Positions 1 to 10,481 of a stretch of 64,000 nucleotides of DNA are shown piece by piece; the first letter of the stretch is position 1, and every line of letters begins with the position of its first letter. This DNA is from Gnetum montanum (Eukaryota; Streptophyta; Gnetopsida; Gnetales; Gnetaceae). Location of the stretch: positions 159,258-223,257 of the forward strand of contig MNCI01021413.1 of assembly GCA_015680685.1 (NCBI GenBank), read 5' to 3'. The notes below the pieces were generated by a model. It saw only the letters and a program-made list of their open reading frames with translations. It was not told where the DNA came from and made no database searches. Both the position numbers and the translations under genes were made by a program.

Positions 1-179
1 ATCCACATGAGTGTTTTATTCGTAGATGAGATTACTTACAAAAATGTGAAAAAGACAAACACATAGACACAAAAAGATAAAAAGATAAAAAGATAAAACA
101 AAAAGTTGAAAAATGAAAAATTGGAAAACAAAAAGTCGTAAAATGAAAGAAAATGAAAAATATTTATTAACCCTGCTTG

Positions 180-2161
180 TTATTGAAATGGAGGGTATCC
201 CCCATAACTAATCGGTTGAGTATGGCAAGGATTAATAAATGAAAAATAAGGATCCTTGCATGTTGGAAATATTGAAACTGGTCCATACTTATCACCTTGG
301 ATTTCACACACTTCATAATAAGCATAGTGGGGCACTTCATACAATCTAGTTCCTGGATAACAAATTGACCCACTATGATGTTTGTGACCGTTAGATGGTA
401 TGCAAGGATTGGGCTGATGCCTCCCATGATTGTGTTCATTGGGCCGTATGGTTGTTGGAGTGTAAGTTGGTGGCCCTGATGAAGTTACATGAGGCGTTGG
501 GTTCGAAGGTAAGGGTGCACCACAATGTTGAACTTGTGCTGGGTTAGAAGGTGTAGTGGCCTCAGAATTGTGTTGTCCCTTCCTACGGCCGTGTTTAAAG
601 AAAGGACGCTTTTGATGTTGAAGAGGCTCTTCACTGCTGTTATGGGCAGTAGCACAAGTGTTGTTCGTGGGTTGTTGTTGTGGCACAAACACCTTGGGAA
701 CAGTTGGTGGCATTGTGGAAGGAGGGAAAGGATGAGAATGTTGAAAGTTAGGAGGAGGATAAGGTGCATAAGGTGGTGGTTGCGTTGGAGGTATGGGCTG
801 ATAGTATTGTGGAGAATGGTATTGTCGTGAGATAGAGTATGTTGGCCCAGTTGAAGAAAAAAGGTGTTGAACATGATAAGCGTTTGGATTCAGATAATAT
901 GAAGGGTGCCTCCGGTCTAAGGGTGGTCTCCCCCACGACTGGGATTGTTGCCACTGTAATTGAACACAGTATCTCTGTACGAAATCTGGATGTAACATGG
1001 TTCCCCAATGCTCATGTAGATGTAACAATATTGGGCATTGGCCTTTGGGGTGATCGTACAGGAATATGTTACATTCATACATATGATTAGCAGTTGAGCA
1101 CTTATTCCCTTTATTCTTTTTCTTCGAATGTCTAATGTTTTGTCCTGCTTCTTAGGTTGTCAAAACTCTATCTCCAATGATGTTGATATATTCTCCACAC
1201 TTTTGATTTATCCATTCCAACATCATATTGATCTTTACCTCGGCTTCTTCTAACGATTGTTGTATTGGCACAGATGATGTTTCCACCTTTAGAATTGTTG
1301 ATTTCTCCTTGTTATGATCAGGGACCTTTGTTGAGTTGTGATTTTGGTCCCGTTGATGTTTTTCAACACTCTCCCATGTAGCTAATTCTCCTTCTTCTTT
1401 TGCTACCCTTTGAATAAGCTCTTGAATTTGATGGGTTCGTAGGTTGTATAGTTGACCTCAGGCATATGTTCCTAAGGTCTCTCTTATTTCATTACGTAGC
1501 CCATCAATGATATGGTACATTAGCCTTTCCTCGGAAAACCCATGGCCTGGACAGTTGTTTAATAGTGCATAATATCTTTCTAAGGCCATGTCCAAGGGTT
1601 CATGTTGTGCCTATTTCCATCCTTGGATTTGTTTCCTCAATGATAACACTCTTGCATAGGTTTGATATTTTTCGTTAAAGACTTCTACCATTGTTGACCA
1701 GCCTCGTATCGAATTTGGTTTTAATGATCTATACCATACTTTTGCTTGGTCAACGAGTGTTATAGGGAAGAGCTTAAGTTTTTGCCATCCGTTATCAATG
1801 TTATTCCATGTGCAAGCATCGTAGAAGGCTAGTAAATGTTGATGCAGATCTAAGTCATAGCCTCCTGAAAATTTGGAAAAGTTATTTAAATCGAGCCTGG
1901 GTAGTTAGCTCTCTTTACGATGCCTATGTGAGATTCAAACAACCTCTTGTATTTGCGTTAAGCTTGTAGTGGCCAGTGGGGGTTCATCGTCATCTTGTAG
2001 TTATGCTTTCGTGCGTTGTGATGACGTTGTTTTTGTTCATGCTTATAGGAAACTCCCACTTCAGGTTGTATACTCCAATCTTCATCATCATATAGTTCAT
2101 TGGTTCTCCAATGAACTTCCTCACTAAGTGTGGCATTATTATCATCTTGTAGGAGAGGCAT
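180..2161 (-). pseudogene. Gag of element Z (capsid-like domain, zinc knuckle, Pro-rich tail)
   Basis: The start is the ATG at 2161 (MPLLQDD...), matching the Gag N-termini of elements D and A (shared pattern around DWS-QP-V-VSY). After about 68 residues the frame shifts. The retrotransposon Gag core follows at about 1900-1450, with KLKLFP, a WYRSL-like stretch, EVFNEKYQTYAR, RKQIQGWK, a YHIIDGLRNE stretch and a RVAKEEGEL stretch, interrupted by stops. The last 300 codons (1082-180) are open. They begin with a Cys/His cluster around IFLYDHPKGQC, where the first Cys pair of the knuckle is partly changed, then continue as a long Pro/His/Tyr/Gln-rich tail ending YGGYPPFQ. Gag packages element RNA in the cytoplasm. 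The tail is specific to the gag-only members. Frameshifts and stops make the whole gene non-functional. Confidence 0.75.
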
Positions 2162-2274
2162 TGTTGTGTGTGAATTTATGTGACTTTTTATAATTACTTC
2201 TTTTTTAAGAGATATATCGTTAAGTTCTTTACAGCGACCTTGTATGATATAACTAATCTAGATAACTAGCATCA

Positions 2275-2293
2275 TTCCCGACAACGACACCAA
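2275..2293 (-). promoter_or_regulatory. Primer-binding site of element Z (tRNA-Asp type)
   Basis: On the minus strand the sequence directly after the LTR reads ttggtgtcgttgtcgggaa. It differs from the tRNA-Asp-type primer site of Athila-like elements mostly by C-to-T changes. It fixes the LTR boundary at 2294 and the minus orientation. Confidence 0.75.
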
Positions 2294-2640
2294 TGATGAG
2301 TGGCGAGGTACCCCTACACTCAACCATAAGAAATGAGCGTCGCATGCGCGATCCTGTTGAACTCCTCATACAGACTAGTTGTGGCACCTAGATAGTTATC
2401 CTTAGGTCGCAGTTCGTTGTCTTCCCACCTGGACTAGTATTTATAATTTTCACGTATGGTTTAGTCCAGAGTGAGGTGTATGATGTGTTCCTAATCTATG
2501 CTACTCTTGAAGGCAGTGGAAAATAATATTAACTAATCTAAGCTAGGAGGAAAAGGGTAAGAGAATCTAATCTAGCCTAAGTGTGACGAGCAACCGATTC
2601 CTTGATCAACCGTACACATCTTGGACCTCATGCATGACTA

Positions 2641-2760
2641 CCACTGGGATTACCAAGTGTAGATCCTAGGTACGCCACTGGGATTACCAAGCGCAGATCC
2701 TAGATACGCCACTAGGTTACCAAGTGTAGATCCTAGATATGCCACTGGGCTACCAAGTAG
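2641..2760 (-). repeat. Minisatellite inside the Z LTR, about 34-bp unit
   Basis: Units start at 2641, 2675, 2709 and 2742 (last one partial). Each opens with ccact(g/a)gg and contains taccaag followed by agatccta. Solo LTR G has only about 1.5 units at 45005-45057, so copy number varies within the family. Confidence 0.85.
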
Positions 2761-3089
2761 TCACACTTAAATGCTCGTAATCAAGTCGTACTTGTTCCAC
2801 ATTCTAGGAGTTTAAGGGTGAGAGAGAGAAAATAGTAAATAGCATTAAATATATAAACAAAAAAATAAATGACAAAGTGAATGCTGCAATGATGAAGTAA
2901 TCTCGATCTTTATTGCCAGTCATGTGCATGTCCAAGTACGGCACACTCGAATAAAGACACCGTACAATTACATTCACCACACTGTGAGCAGACATGGGAA
3001 AAAATATAACTCTGGAGGGATCAAATTGCCAGAGCTTTACTACTCTAAAATTGGGATCCCCAAACAAGGGAGAGCCGTGTCTTATTTAT

Positions 3090-3215
3090 AGATATGGCGA
3101 TGGACTGTGATATTGTGTACACGATATCGTAGGGAAGACACGATATCATGTACACGATATCGCAGGGGATGCGATATCGTGGTGGACACGATATCACGTA
3201 CGTGATATCATGGCC
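3090..3215 (-). promoter_or_regulatory. Palindrome-rich U3 array of the Z LTR
   Basis: Several copies of a GATATC-centred palindrome (acgatatcg, gcgatatcg, gatatcac and close variants) are spaced roughly 15-25 bp apart, directly upstream of the TATA box on the minus strand. The position fits an enhancer-like repeat in U3. Function is inferred. Confidence 0.6.
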
Positions 3216-3365
3216 TATGCGAATCGCGTCTCATCAGCGCTATTGTCAAAGATGGTGCTAGCTATCTAGATTAGTTATATTATACACAATCACTGTAAAA
3301 GTATTAACAATTTATCTTTTAGAAAACATTAATATTTTAAGTCTCACACATTATCAGAGAAAACC

Positions 3366-4642
3366 ATGTCTTCTTCACATAGAACCAATAATGCATCATA
3401 TGATGAGAACACTTGTAGGAGAAATGATAAAATATATATTGAAGAGAATTGGAGTGGACAACCTCAAGTAAGGGTTTCCTATGTCCATTTAGATCGTTAC
3501 TACACTCAAAGACTACATTTAACTAATACATAAAATTCTAGAGGAGATGATGTAAGTCCTAGAACAAGGAGGGCCTCAAGTCCTAGGACTTACTTGAAAC
3601 TTCAAAATGATAAATCAAGGGACTATAGGAAGATATATATGAGCCATGGCGATTCTCCCAGTTTCCCATATTTCTCTTTCTCTTCCACATCTAGTTCTGA
3701 TAGGGATGAACATAGGTATAGAAATAGAGATACACTAAGGGATCAAGATAAAGATAGAAGTAGAAATAGACAAGATCGTCAGTGTGAACATGAAAGAAAT
3801 CATCATAATCAGATAAATAGAAATAGAAATCATTACCACGACATGTCTGATGATGATGAACCCTTGTTGGCTACAAGGAACATGATGCAGATAATAGAGG
3901 TAGTTAGAATACCCCATAGGCATCAAAGGGAAAGTTGTATCAAAAGAATTAATATGAATAACATCCTTAAATTTGTGAGAGGCTATAAATCTAATCCACA
4001 ACATCATCTATAAGTCTTCCATGATGCCTACACCTTGAAAAACATTGAGAGTGAGTGGCAAAAGCTTAAGATCTTTCCTAGGACACTAGTTGATGAAGCT
4101 AAAAGTTGGTATAGATCATTGGAGCTAGATTCAATTAACCGATGGTCCACATCGCTTGAGCTCTTCAATGAGAAATGAAAAACCTATGAGAGAGAGTCCA
4201 ATTTAAAAAAACAAATTTAAGGGTGGAAGTAAGAAAATCATGAACCCTTGGATAGATTCTACTCACTACTACATAGATGTCCAAGCCATGATTTCTCTCA
4301 AAAAGAGTACCTTTTCCACATCATAGATGCACTTCATAATCAAATGAGGGAGACCCTTGGGATTTATGCCTAAGGTTGATTATCTAAATTAAAAGCCCAT
4401 CAAATACAAAGGCTAATCAAACAAGTGGTAAAAAAAGAAGGAGAGCCATGTAAACTAGTGAATGTAGAGAAATATAACTGGGATCCAACTCTTCAAACAA
4501 AGGGGATCCATATCTATGATGAAGAAAAAGAGGTAGCTCTTGATGAGGTGATTTCATAGCAAACCCTACCAATACAAAAGTCTATCACTGAGCTTGAAGT
4601 AAGGATAGATAAGATGTGGGAGTTGATAAATGACAAAGCTAC
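3366..4642 (+). pseudogene. Gag of element D, N-terminal part
   Basis: The start is ATG 3366 (MSSSHRTNNASYDE). A stop at 3531-3533 breaks the frame. An Arg/Asp/His-rich stretch (3594-3860) precedes a conserved DDDEPLLATRNMMQI segment, then the Gag core with KLKIFPRTLVDEAKSWYRSL, LELFNEK and a GLHNQMRETLGIYA-like stretch (about 3880-4400). The gene is cut at 4642 by the LTR of element B and continues at 25135. Several in-frame stops are present, for example at 4370 and 4557. The product would be a retrotransposon capsid protein. Confidence 0.75.
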
Positions 4643-4975
4643 TAATGAGTAGTGAAGGTACCCCTACATCCAACCATATGAATCACAAGTGTTCACCCAT
4701 GATTCGGTCAAATTCCATGGACTCTATAGTTTTCCAATGAACTAGTTCTCTAGGAAGTGGACTAGGTGTTAAGAAAATTTGTTGTCTTCCCAACTACACT
4801 TGTGAAGCTCAAGGATATTATTTTTAAGTGTAATTGAGGCACATGATTTTTATCATTTTGTGTTTTATGGTTTTGGTACTTGAAATAAATAGGATAAAAA
4901 ATAAAGTAATTTAATGTCTACCTTAATCTAATTGGCTGACTATTGTGTAACTAGTCCTAACATAAGTATCCAAGC
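4643..4975 (-). repeat. 3' LTR of element B, distal part (U5 end)
   Basis: Begins taatgagtagtgaaggtacccc, a mutated form of tgatgagcagtgaagg at the other LTR (23007). It runs to 4975, where element A is inserted, and resumes at 11409: the junction ...aagtatccaagc / caagcccactgg... reproduces the uninterrupted text near 23330. Confidence 0.85.
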
Positions 4976-5870
4976 TAATGAGTCATGATTTGTTTGGCCT
5001 TGACATTAGAGCCTTGTTATTGGTGCCTCAACGTTGGGGCTATGATGTCGGGTATGCGACATTGGGGTTTGGACACGACATCGGATATTTGATGTTGTAG
5101 GATATACTCTGGCCTATAAATATAGTGCTTGGGCTCACAATTTCCACATAGTTTTTTAATTAGATTAGTGGACCTCTTGCAATTTTTTTTCTCTAGAGTT
5201 AGAATATTTTCTGAATGCCCACAGTGTGATGTTTGTAATTGTATGGCACCTTTGTTTGAGTGTGATGTACATGGACATGTTACATAACTAGCAATAAAGA
5301 TCAAGATTGCTCCCATCATTGCAACATCCACTTAGATTATTATTGCTCTTGAATTGTTAATTATTTACTACTTTCCTTAGTTAAATGTTTTCATTTATTG
5401 TTATTTACTATTCCTAATATAAAGTTGAATGTGTACGCCTTAATCACAAACGTTTAAGTGTAGATACTTAGTAATTTAGAGGTTTATCATTTGGCACAAC
5501 TTGTGACGTACACTTGGCAATCCTAGAAGTAGCCTCACAAAGTCCAAGACATGTACAAACAATTAAGAGTGAATACTCATCACCCATAGGATATTTTAGA
5601 TCTTGTTTTCCATCATTCATTAGTTTAATTAATTCATCTCTTTATCATCATCAGGATTAGCATAGAATTAGGAACAACATCATATGCCTCACTTTAGACT
5701 AAACCATACATGACAAAGCTACCACTAGTCTAAGTGGGAAGACAACGAAGTACAATCAAAGCATAGCAATCTAGATATCACAACTAGTCCCATCCATAAA
5801 ATTCGACCAAATCATGCATGAACGCTTATGATTCATGTGGTTGAGTGTAGGGGTACCTTGTCGTTCATCA
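4976..5870 (+). repeat. 5' LTR of element A (895 bp)
   Basis: Starts taatgagtcatgatttg (a changed tgatgag) and ends gttcatca. It contains TATAAATA at 5115-5122 and an AATAAAGAT signal near 5292. Upstream of the TATA box is an array of gatgtcg/acgacatcg-type motifs (about 5041-5095). Confidence 0.88.
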
Positions 5871-5889
5871 TTGTTGTCATTGCCAAGGA
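5871..5889 (+). promoter_or_regulatory. Primer-binding site of element A (tRNA-Asp type)
   Basis: ttgttgtcattgccaagga directly follows the 5' LTR and aligns with the tRNA-Asp-type primer site through C-to-T and G-to-A changes. Confidence 0.7.
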
Positions 5890-5995
5890 TGGTGCTAGTT
5901 ATCTAGATTAGTTATATCATACATGATCATTGTAAAAGGTATTAATAATATATCTTTTAGAAAATATTAAACCACACACATTGTAACCAATAACA

Positions 5996-8470
5996 ATGTC
6001 TCTCCCACATGGAAATGATAATGCACTATATAGAAAACACATTCATTAGAAAACTAACGAGATATATGATGAAGAAGATTGGAGTGATCAACCTTATGTA
6101 AGGGTTTCTTATGATCATGACCACCCTAATAACACCCAAAGACTACATTCACCTAAGCCAACAATCTCGGAGGAGATGATGTAGGTCCTAAACTAGGGGA
6201 GGCCTCAAGACTTAGACCTCCTCAGAACCTAGAAACAATAAATCAAAGGACCCCGAAGAACACCATAGAAGCAATGGTAATTCTTCTAGTACCTCATCTT
6301 CCTCTTTCCCTTCAACATCTAGTTCTAACAAAGATGAATGCAGGCATAGAGATAGAGCTCCATTAAATGGTCGGACTAAAAACTGGAATCAAACCCATGG
6401 GAAAAGTCAAAGAAGTCACCATGAACATAGAAATTTCCCTCACAATTTGTTTGATAACGATGAACCCTTACTGGCCACTAAGGACCTAATGCATATCACA
6501 GAGGCTATTAAGATATCTTGTAGGCATTGCAAAAAGAGTCATTTACCTAAGCTTGACATGAATAATATTCCTACATTTGTAGGAGGCTATGATTCAAATC
6601 CATAATATAATTTACAAGTCTTTCATGATGCATGTGCTTTCTACAACATTGAGAGTGGATGGCAGAAGCTTAAGCTCTTTCCTATGACACTAGTTGATAG
6701 AGCCCAAATGTGGTATAGATTGTTGAGACCAAATTCAATCCAATGATGGTCTACAATGTTGGAACTTTTCAACGAGAAATATCAAACTTATGCAAGAGTG
6801 TCTAATTTGAGGAGACAAATCCAGGAGTGGAAACAAGAACAACCTGAACCCTTGGACATGGCCTTAGATAGATATTATGCCTTATTGAATAGATGCCTAA
6901 GCCGTGGTATCTCTGAGGAATGGAAACTTTACCACATTGTAGATGGGCTTCGTAATGAAACAAGGGAGATCCTTGGGATGTATGCCCTAGGGCAATTATA
7001 CAAGCTCCAAGTCCATTAGATCAAAGACCTAATAGAGCATCTAGTAAAAGAAGAAGCAGAGATATGCAAATGGGAGAATGTCAAGAAATATCAATGGGAC
7101 CCAAGTCCTCAATTGAAGGAGGTCCAAATTTATGGTAAAGAGAATGAAACTACTCTCAATACGATGATTCCACAACAAACCTTACCGATAAAGGAGTCTA
7201 TTGATGATCTAGAAGCAAAGTTTAATAGGATGTCCAAATGGATAAATAAAAATGTCCTAAATCTTATTGAGACAGTTGTGGAGAAGGTCATGCAAAACAT
7301 ACTAGGTGATCACAATAAATAGAGGACACAAAACCAAGAAATAGCTAGGAACACTTTCGGCAGATGAGAAATTTGGCTGACGAAAGTGAGGCAAAAGACT
7401 CAACCACATACAAAGATGATAGATGCAACCTATGCATATATGACCATATGAAGGGCCATTGCCTAGTCTTGTTACATCTATAGGAGTATTGTGCAAGTAC
7501 CTTAAATTTAAAGTTTGTTCAAAAGCACATGCCTGGAAGATTTCCTCTCCCACAAGGTAATTATTATAGTCGCAAAATCGATTGTACCATCCTAGGGAGA
7601 CTTATTACCCGCCTCAACATGGTCATCAACCATAGTGGCAATAACCACAGTCATGGGGGAGGCCACCACCAAATTAGCCATATCCACCAAAACCACACAA
7701 ATATTATGTTCAGCATCCTATTTCTCCAACGAATTCTACATCCTCTACTGCTAATCACCACTACCACTCTCTTCAGTACCATCAATACATGACATCCCCT
7801 AAAGGATCACCACCTTGAGCCTCTCACCACCCAACCTACCCTTGATATTCTCATAATTTACCTCCTTACACATCACCACCAACAACATAGGAAGGTTTCA
7901 CACCACAATATCAACAAACAATGTGCTGTGAATGCACATAGACATGCCGACACTAGTGGGTCTCAACCGCAACATAGGAAATGTCCCTTCTGGAGGAAAG
8001 GTCATAAGTTGAAACAAGCCATGCATGGACCCACCACATCATCTAAGCTAGCACAATGCCAATTTGGTGTAATGCCTCCCTTTTCACCACCACCATCCTC
8101 TGATCATACATAAGGGCCACCATCCATCGTTACTCTAAGCCCGAATATGAATAATGAATCTAAAAATGTGGGAAGACAAATAAATCCATACATACCATAT
8201 CATGATCAAGGGTGCAATCATAGGTCAGCCATCCATAATGTTAACACACCTTATATCCTAACCCACCATACATTTAACCATCAAGTATGTGACCAACAAT
8301 TTTTCTACCCAACCACCACACCACCAATAGACACCAAGTGGCTGGGGCATGAGCAGTTCCCAATGTTTTATACATGCATGGATCCTATTTATCCACTTAT
8401 TAATCCTTTTCATGACCAAATGTTTAGTCATGGAGTTTACCCTCCATTCTACTCTTTAGGATTCTTAAGT
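5996..8470 (+). pseudogene. Gag of element A with C-terminal Pro/His-rich tail
   Basis: The start is ATG 5996 (MSLPHGNDNALY). After a stop at codon 17 the frame continues with an IYDEEDWSDQPYVRVSYDHD segment. The Gag core lies at 6540-7020 (KLKLFPMTLVDRAQMWYR, LELFNEKYQTYARVSNLRR, a YHIVDGLRNETREILGMYA stretch). A coiled-coil-like segment follows at 7113-7322. A zinc-knuckle-like cluster CNLCIYDHMKGHC (C-X2-C-X3-H-X4-C) is near 7428-7466. A long Pro/His/Thr-rich tail ends with FSHGVYPPFYS near 8455. Multiple stops and frameshifts break it. The tail parallels that of element Z and is not obvious in the gag-pol elements. Confidence 0.8.
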
Positions 8471-10470
8471 GTTTTTCATTTTTTTGTTTTACACATTTTT
8501 TGTTTTACAACTTTTTGTTTTACACATTCTTTATTTTACATCTTCTTATTTTCATGTTATTAATATTTTCTAATTTTTGTTTTACATCATCATTAGTACA
8601 TTTGCTATTTATTAAATATTTTACATTTTCTTTTATATTATATTATATTATATTTTGTTTTTGTTTTATGTGACTTTCTAACTTTTTGTTAATAAGTGCC
8701 AGGTACAATAGTAATGCATTGATTGATGCTGGTATGTACTATTTTTATTATTTGATTATTGGTATATGGTTTCTAGCTTTGAATTTCATTATAGATGATT
8801 AGGAAATGGTTTCTTTTTATGCAATAGGTAGTGAGTCCACAACATCCACCCATCCACGAACTCTATGATTTTTCTTATTCTAGAAACATGCAGTCCCTTT
8901 TTCATTAATGAAACTTTAACAAATTTGTGACTTTGGTAGTTTTCGGAATTGGGAAGGATTCAAAGGTTTGAATAGGGTGTGGCTTTAAGGGGATTCAGTA
9001 TTCTTTTTGTATTTCTATTTACTTGGATGCATGTGTGTTTTGTAGTCCATGTCAACCAATAAAAGGAAGTTGAATAAGTTCTTGCATGGTGTGGTTCTCA
9101 TCAGAAAAAAATGATGAGGATTCAAAGTACACCCCTTGGAAAAAATAAATGCATACATCCTAACATGGTGTGGTTCTCATCAAAAAAAAATGATGAGGAT
9201 TCAAAGCACATCCCTTGGACAAAATAAATGGATATGTCTTTACACAATGTGGTTCCCATTAAAAAAAAAAACAATGGGAATTCAAAGCACATCCCTTAGA
9301 CAAAATAAATGGGCTACAAGCACTGATTATGGGACTAGTCCCCTCTAACTAAGGTGCTTTCCACTTCCTACTTCTTCTCTAATAAAGAATGATGGTTGTT
9401 CTGTGGAAGCACTTTTGTGTCTCAGGGGATGAACTAGTCTTAGAATGATGATGCAAAGTCACTGAATGTGGTTGATTTTGGTTTGGACTAAGGATGGATC
9501 CTATCAAGTCATTTAACCACAAAATCCACAAGGGACTTTATGTGATCGTAACTAGGAACTTCATTCCACTCTCTGCCATACATCTATGTTTTCCATGTCT
9601 CACCTCATTGTCAATTTCATGTTCTGGTTTGATGTGTTGGAATTCTTAGTTAGTTTCTTCCAAGTTTTTGTACTTAACTTCTGTAACCATTAACCATCCA
9701 TGGAGCCCACAAACTCTTTGGTTTGAAGTTATGCAAGGGCATAAAAGGCCTATGCTTGCTTTGGGAAGGACCCACTTGCATATCTTTTGGTTGGGTTAGC
9801 TAAGTTCTTTACCCTTAGACATTCTTACAATCAAATTCTTTTGTTTACCTCATTAATGATATCTAATTATGCACATCTCCACAACCTTTTTTAGTGAACC
9901 TTTGTTTTTATTGTTGTGAATTCTTACACCTTCTTCAAACATTTCCTTATTTAGCACTTTTTCAAATTTAATGGATTACTTATCTATTTTACCCTATGTG
10001 TTAGCCTTCCCACTAACACTCCTAAAGGAATCAATCTACCATGATCACAACCTAGCCAAGTGTAACCACCAAAGAGACAAGGTACTTAATAGCTATGTGT
10101 TACAAATTACACACTAATTCATGATTTTTTTGTGATTCTAGTGGGAAGCATGGACTAGAAGTAAGACTATCTTCACCAAGGATGATGTAGCAGCACCTTG
10201 TGACAAGGACCGTTCATGATCATTAGATCTTCTATCTCTCTCTTCAGCTACCAAGAGGTGTTCAATGTCAGTTTTTTTCCAGGGTGTTCACTTCTCTTAT
10301 CATGAACATCCAATTTTGTAAAACTTACAACTCCATACACTTGGGTACTCTACATCTGTCTATTCCACTTGAGTTAGTTTGTATGTTAGTCAATAATCCC
10401 ATACCTACCCAATATGTTGGAAGGAACTTGTTCCTTGTTTTGTTTAACTCAAGGATGAGTTTTCATTCCG
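8471..10470 (+). other. Non-coding spacer of element A
   Basis: T-rich sequence (8471-8700) is followed by mixed sequence with no credible gene. It contains the hairpin repeat at 9084-9312. Similar sequence follows pol in F (48245-49700) and, reversed, in B and H, so the spacer is a conserved structural part of the family. The last 330 bases resemble the 3' end of F (53250-53340). Confidence 0.7.
9084..9312 (+). repeat. Three tandem hairpin units, about 80 bp each
   Basis: Units start near 9084, 9163 and 9244. Each has catggtgtggttctcatc, an A-run, then a complementary arm and attcaaagcacatcccttgg. In unit 1 ctcatca (9097-9103) pairs with tgatgag (9112-9118) across an A-rich loop. Unit 3 has compensating arms cccatt and aatggg. 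Confidence 0.8.
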
Positions 10471-10481
10471 TTGTGGGGGTA
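10471..10481 (+). promoter_or_regulatory. Polypurine tract of element A
   Basis: ttgtgggggta lies immediately before the 3' LTR start at 10482; the same string precedes the 3' LTR in F and, reversed, in B and H. It would prime plus-strand synthesis. Confidence 0.75.

Larger units (their letters stand above)
1..3236 (-). mobile_element. Element Z: gag-only LTR retrotransposon, 3' part beyond the left edge
   Basis: Reading on the minus strand this has a 5' LTR (3236 to 2294), a primer site (2293 to 2275), a gag gene (2161 to 180) and an AT-rich tail that leaves the window at base 1. No protease, RT or integrase is seen after gag. The gag stop is followed by the same T-rich spacer that follows gag in element A, so Z is a gag-only, non-autonomous member, comparable to the TR-GAG elements described in plants. 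Its 5' end at 3236 abuts the primer site of element D, so it probably inserted there. Confidence 0.8.
2294..3236 (-). repeat. 5' LTR of element Z (943 bp)
   Basis: Plus-strand ends are tgatgag at 2294 and ctcatca at 3236, a 7-bp terminal inverted repeat. On the minus strand a TATA box (tataaataa, 3090-3082) lies downstream of a GATATC-rich array, and an AATAAAGAT polyadenylation-type signal lies near 2912. The same LTR family is present as solo LTR G at 44655-45457. The 5 bp to the right, gcgct, should be one target duplication copy; the other lies outside the window. Confidence 0.8.

Noticed and set aside
525..1090. Plus-strand open frames inside element Z
   Set aside because: They are antisense to the long open Gag tail and have Arg/Trp-rich low-complexity translations.
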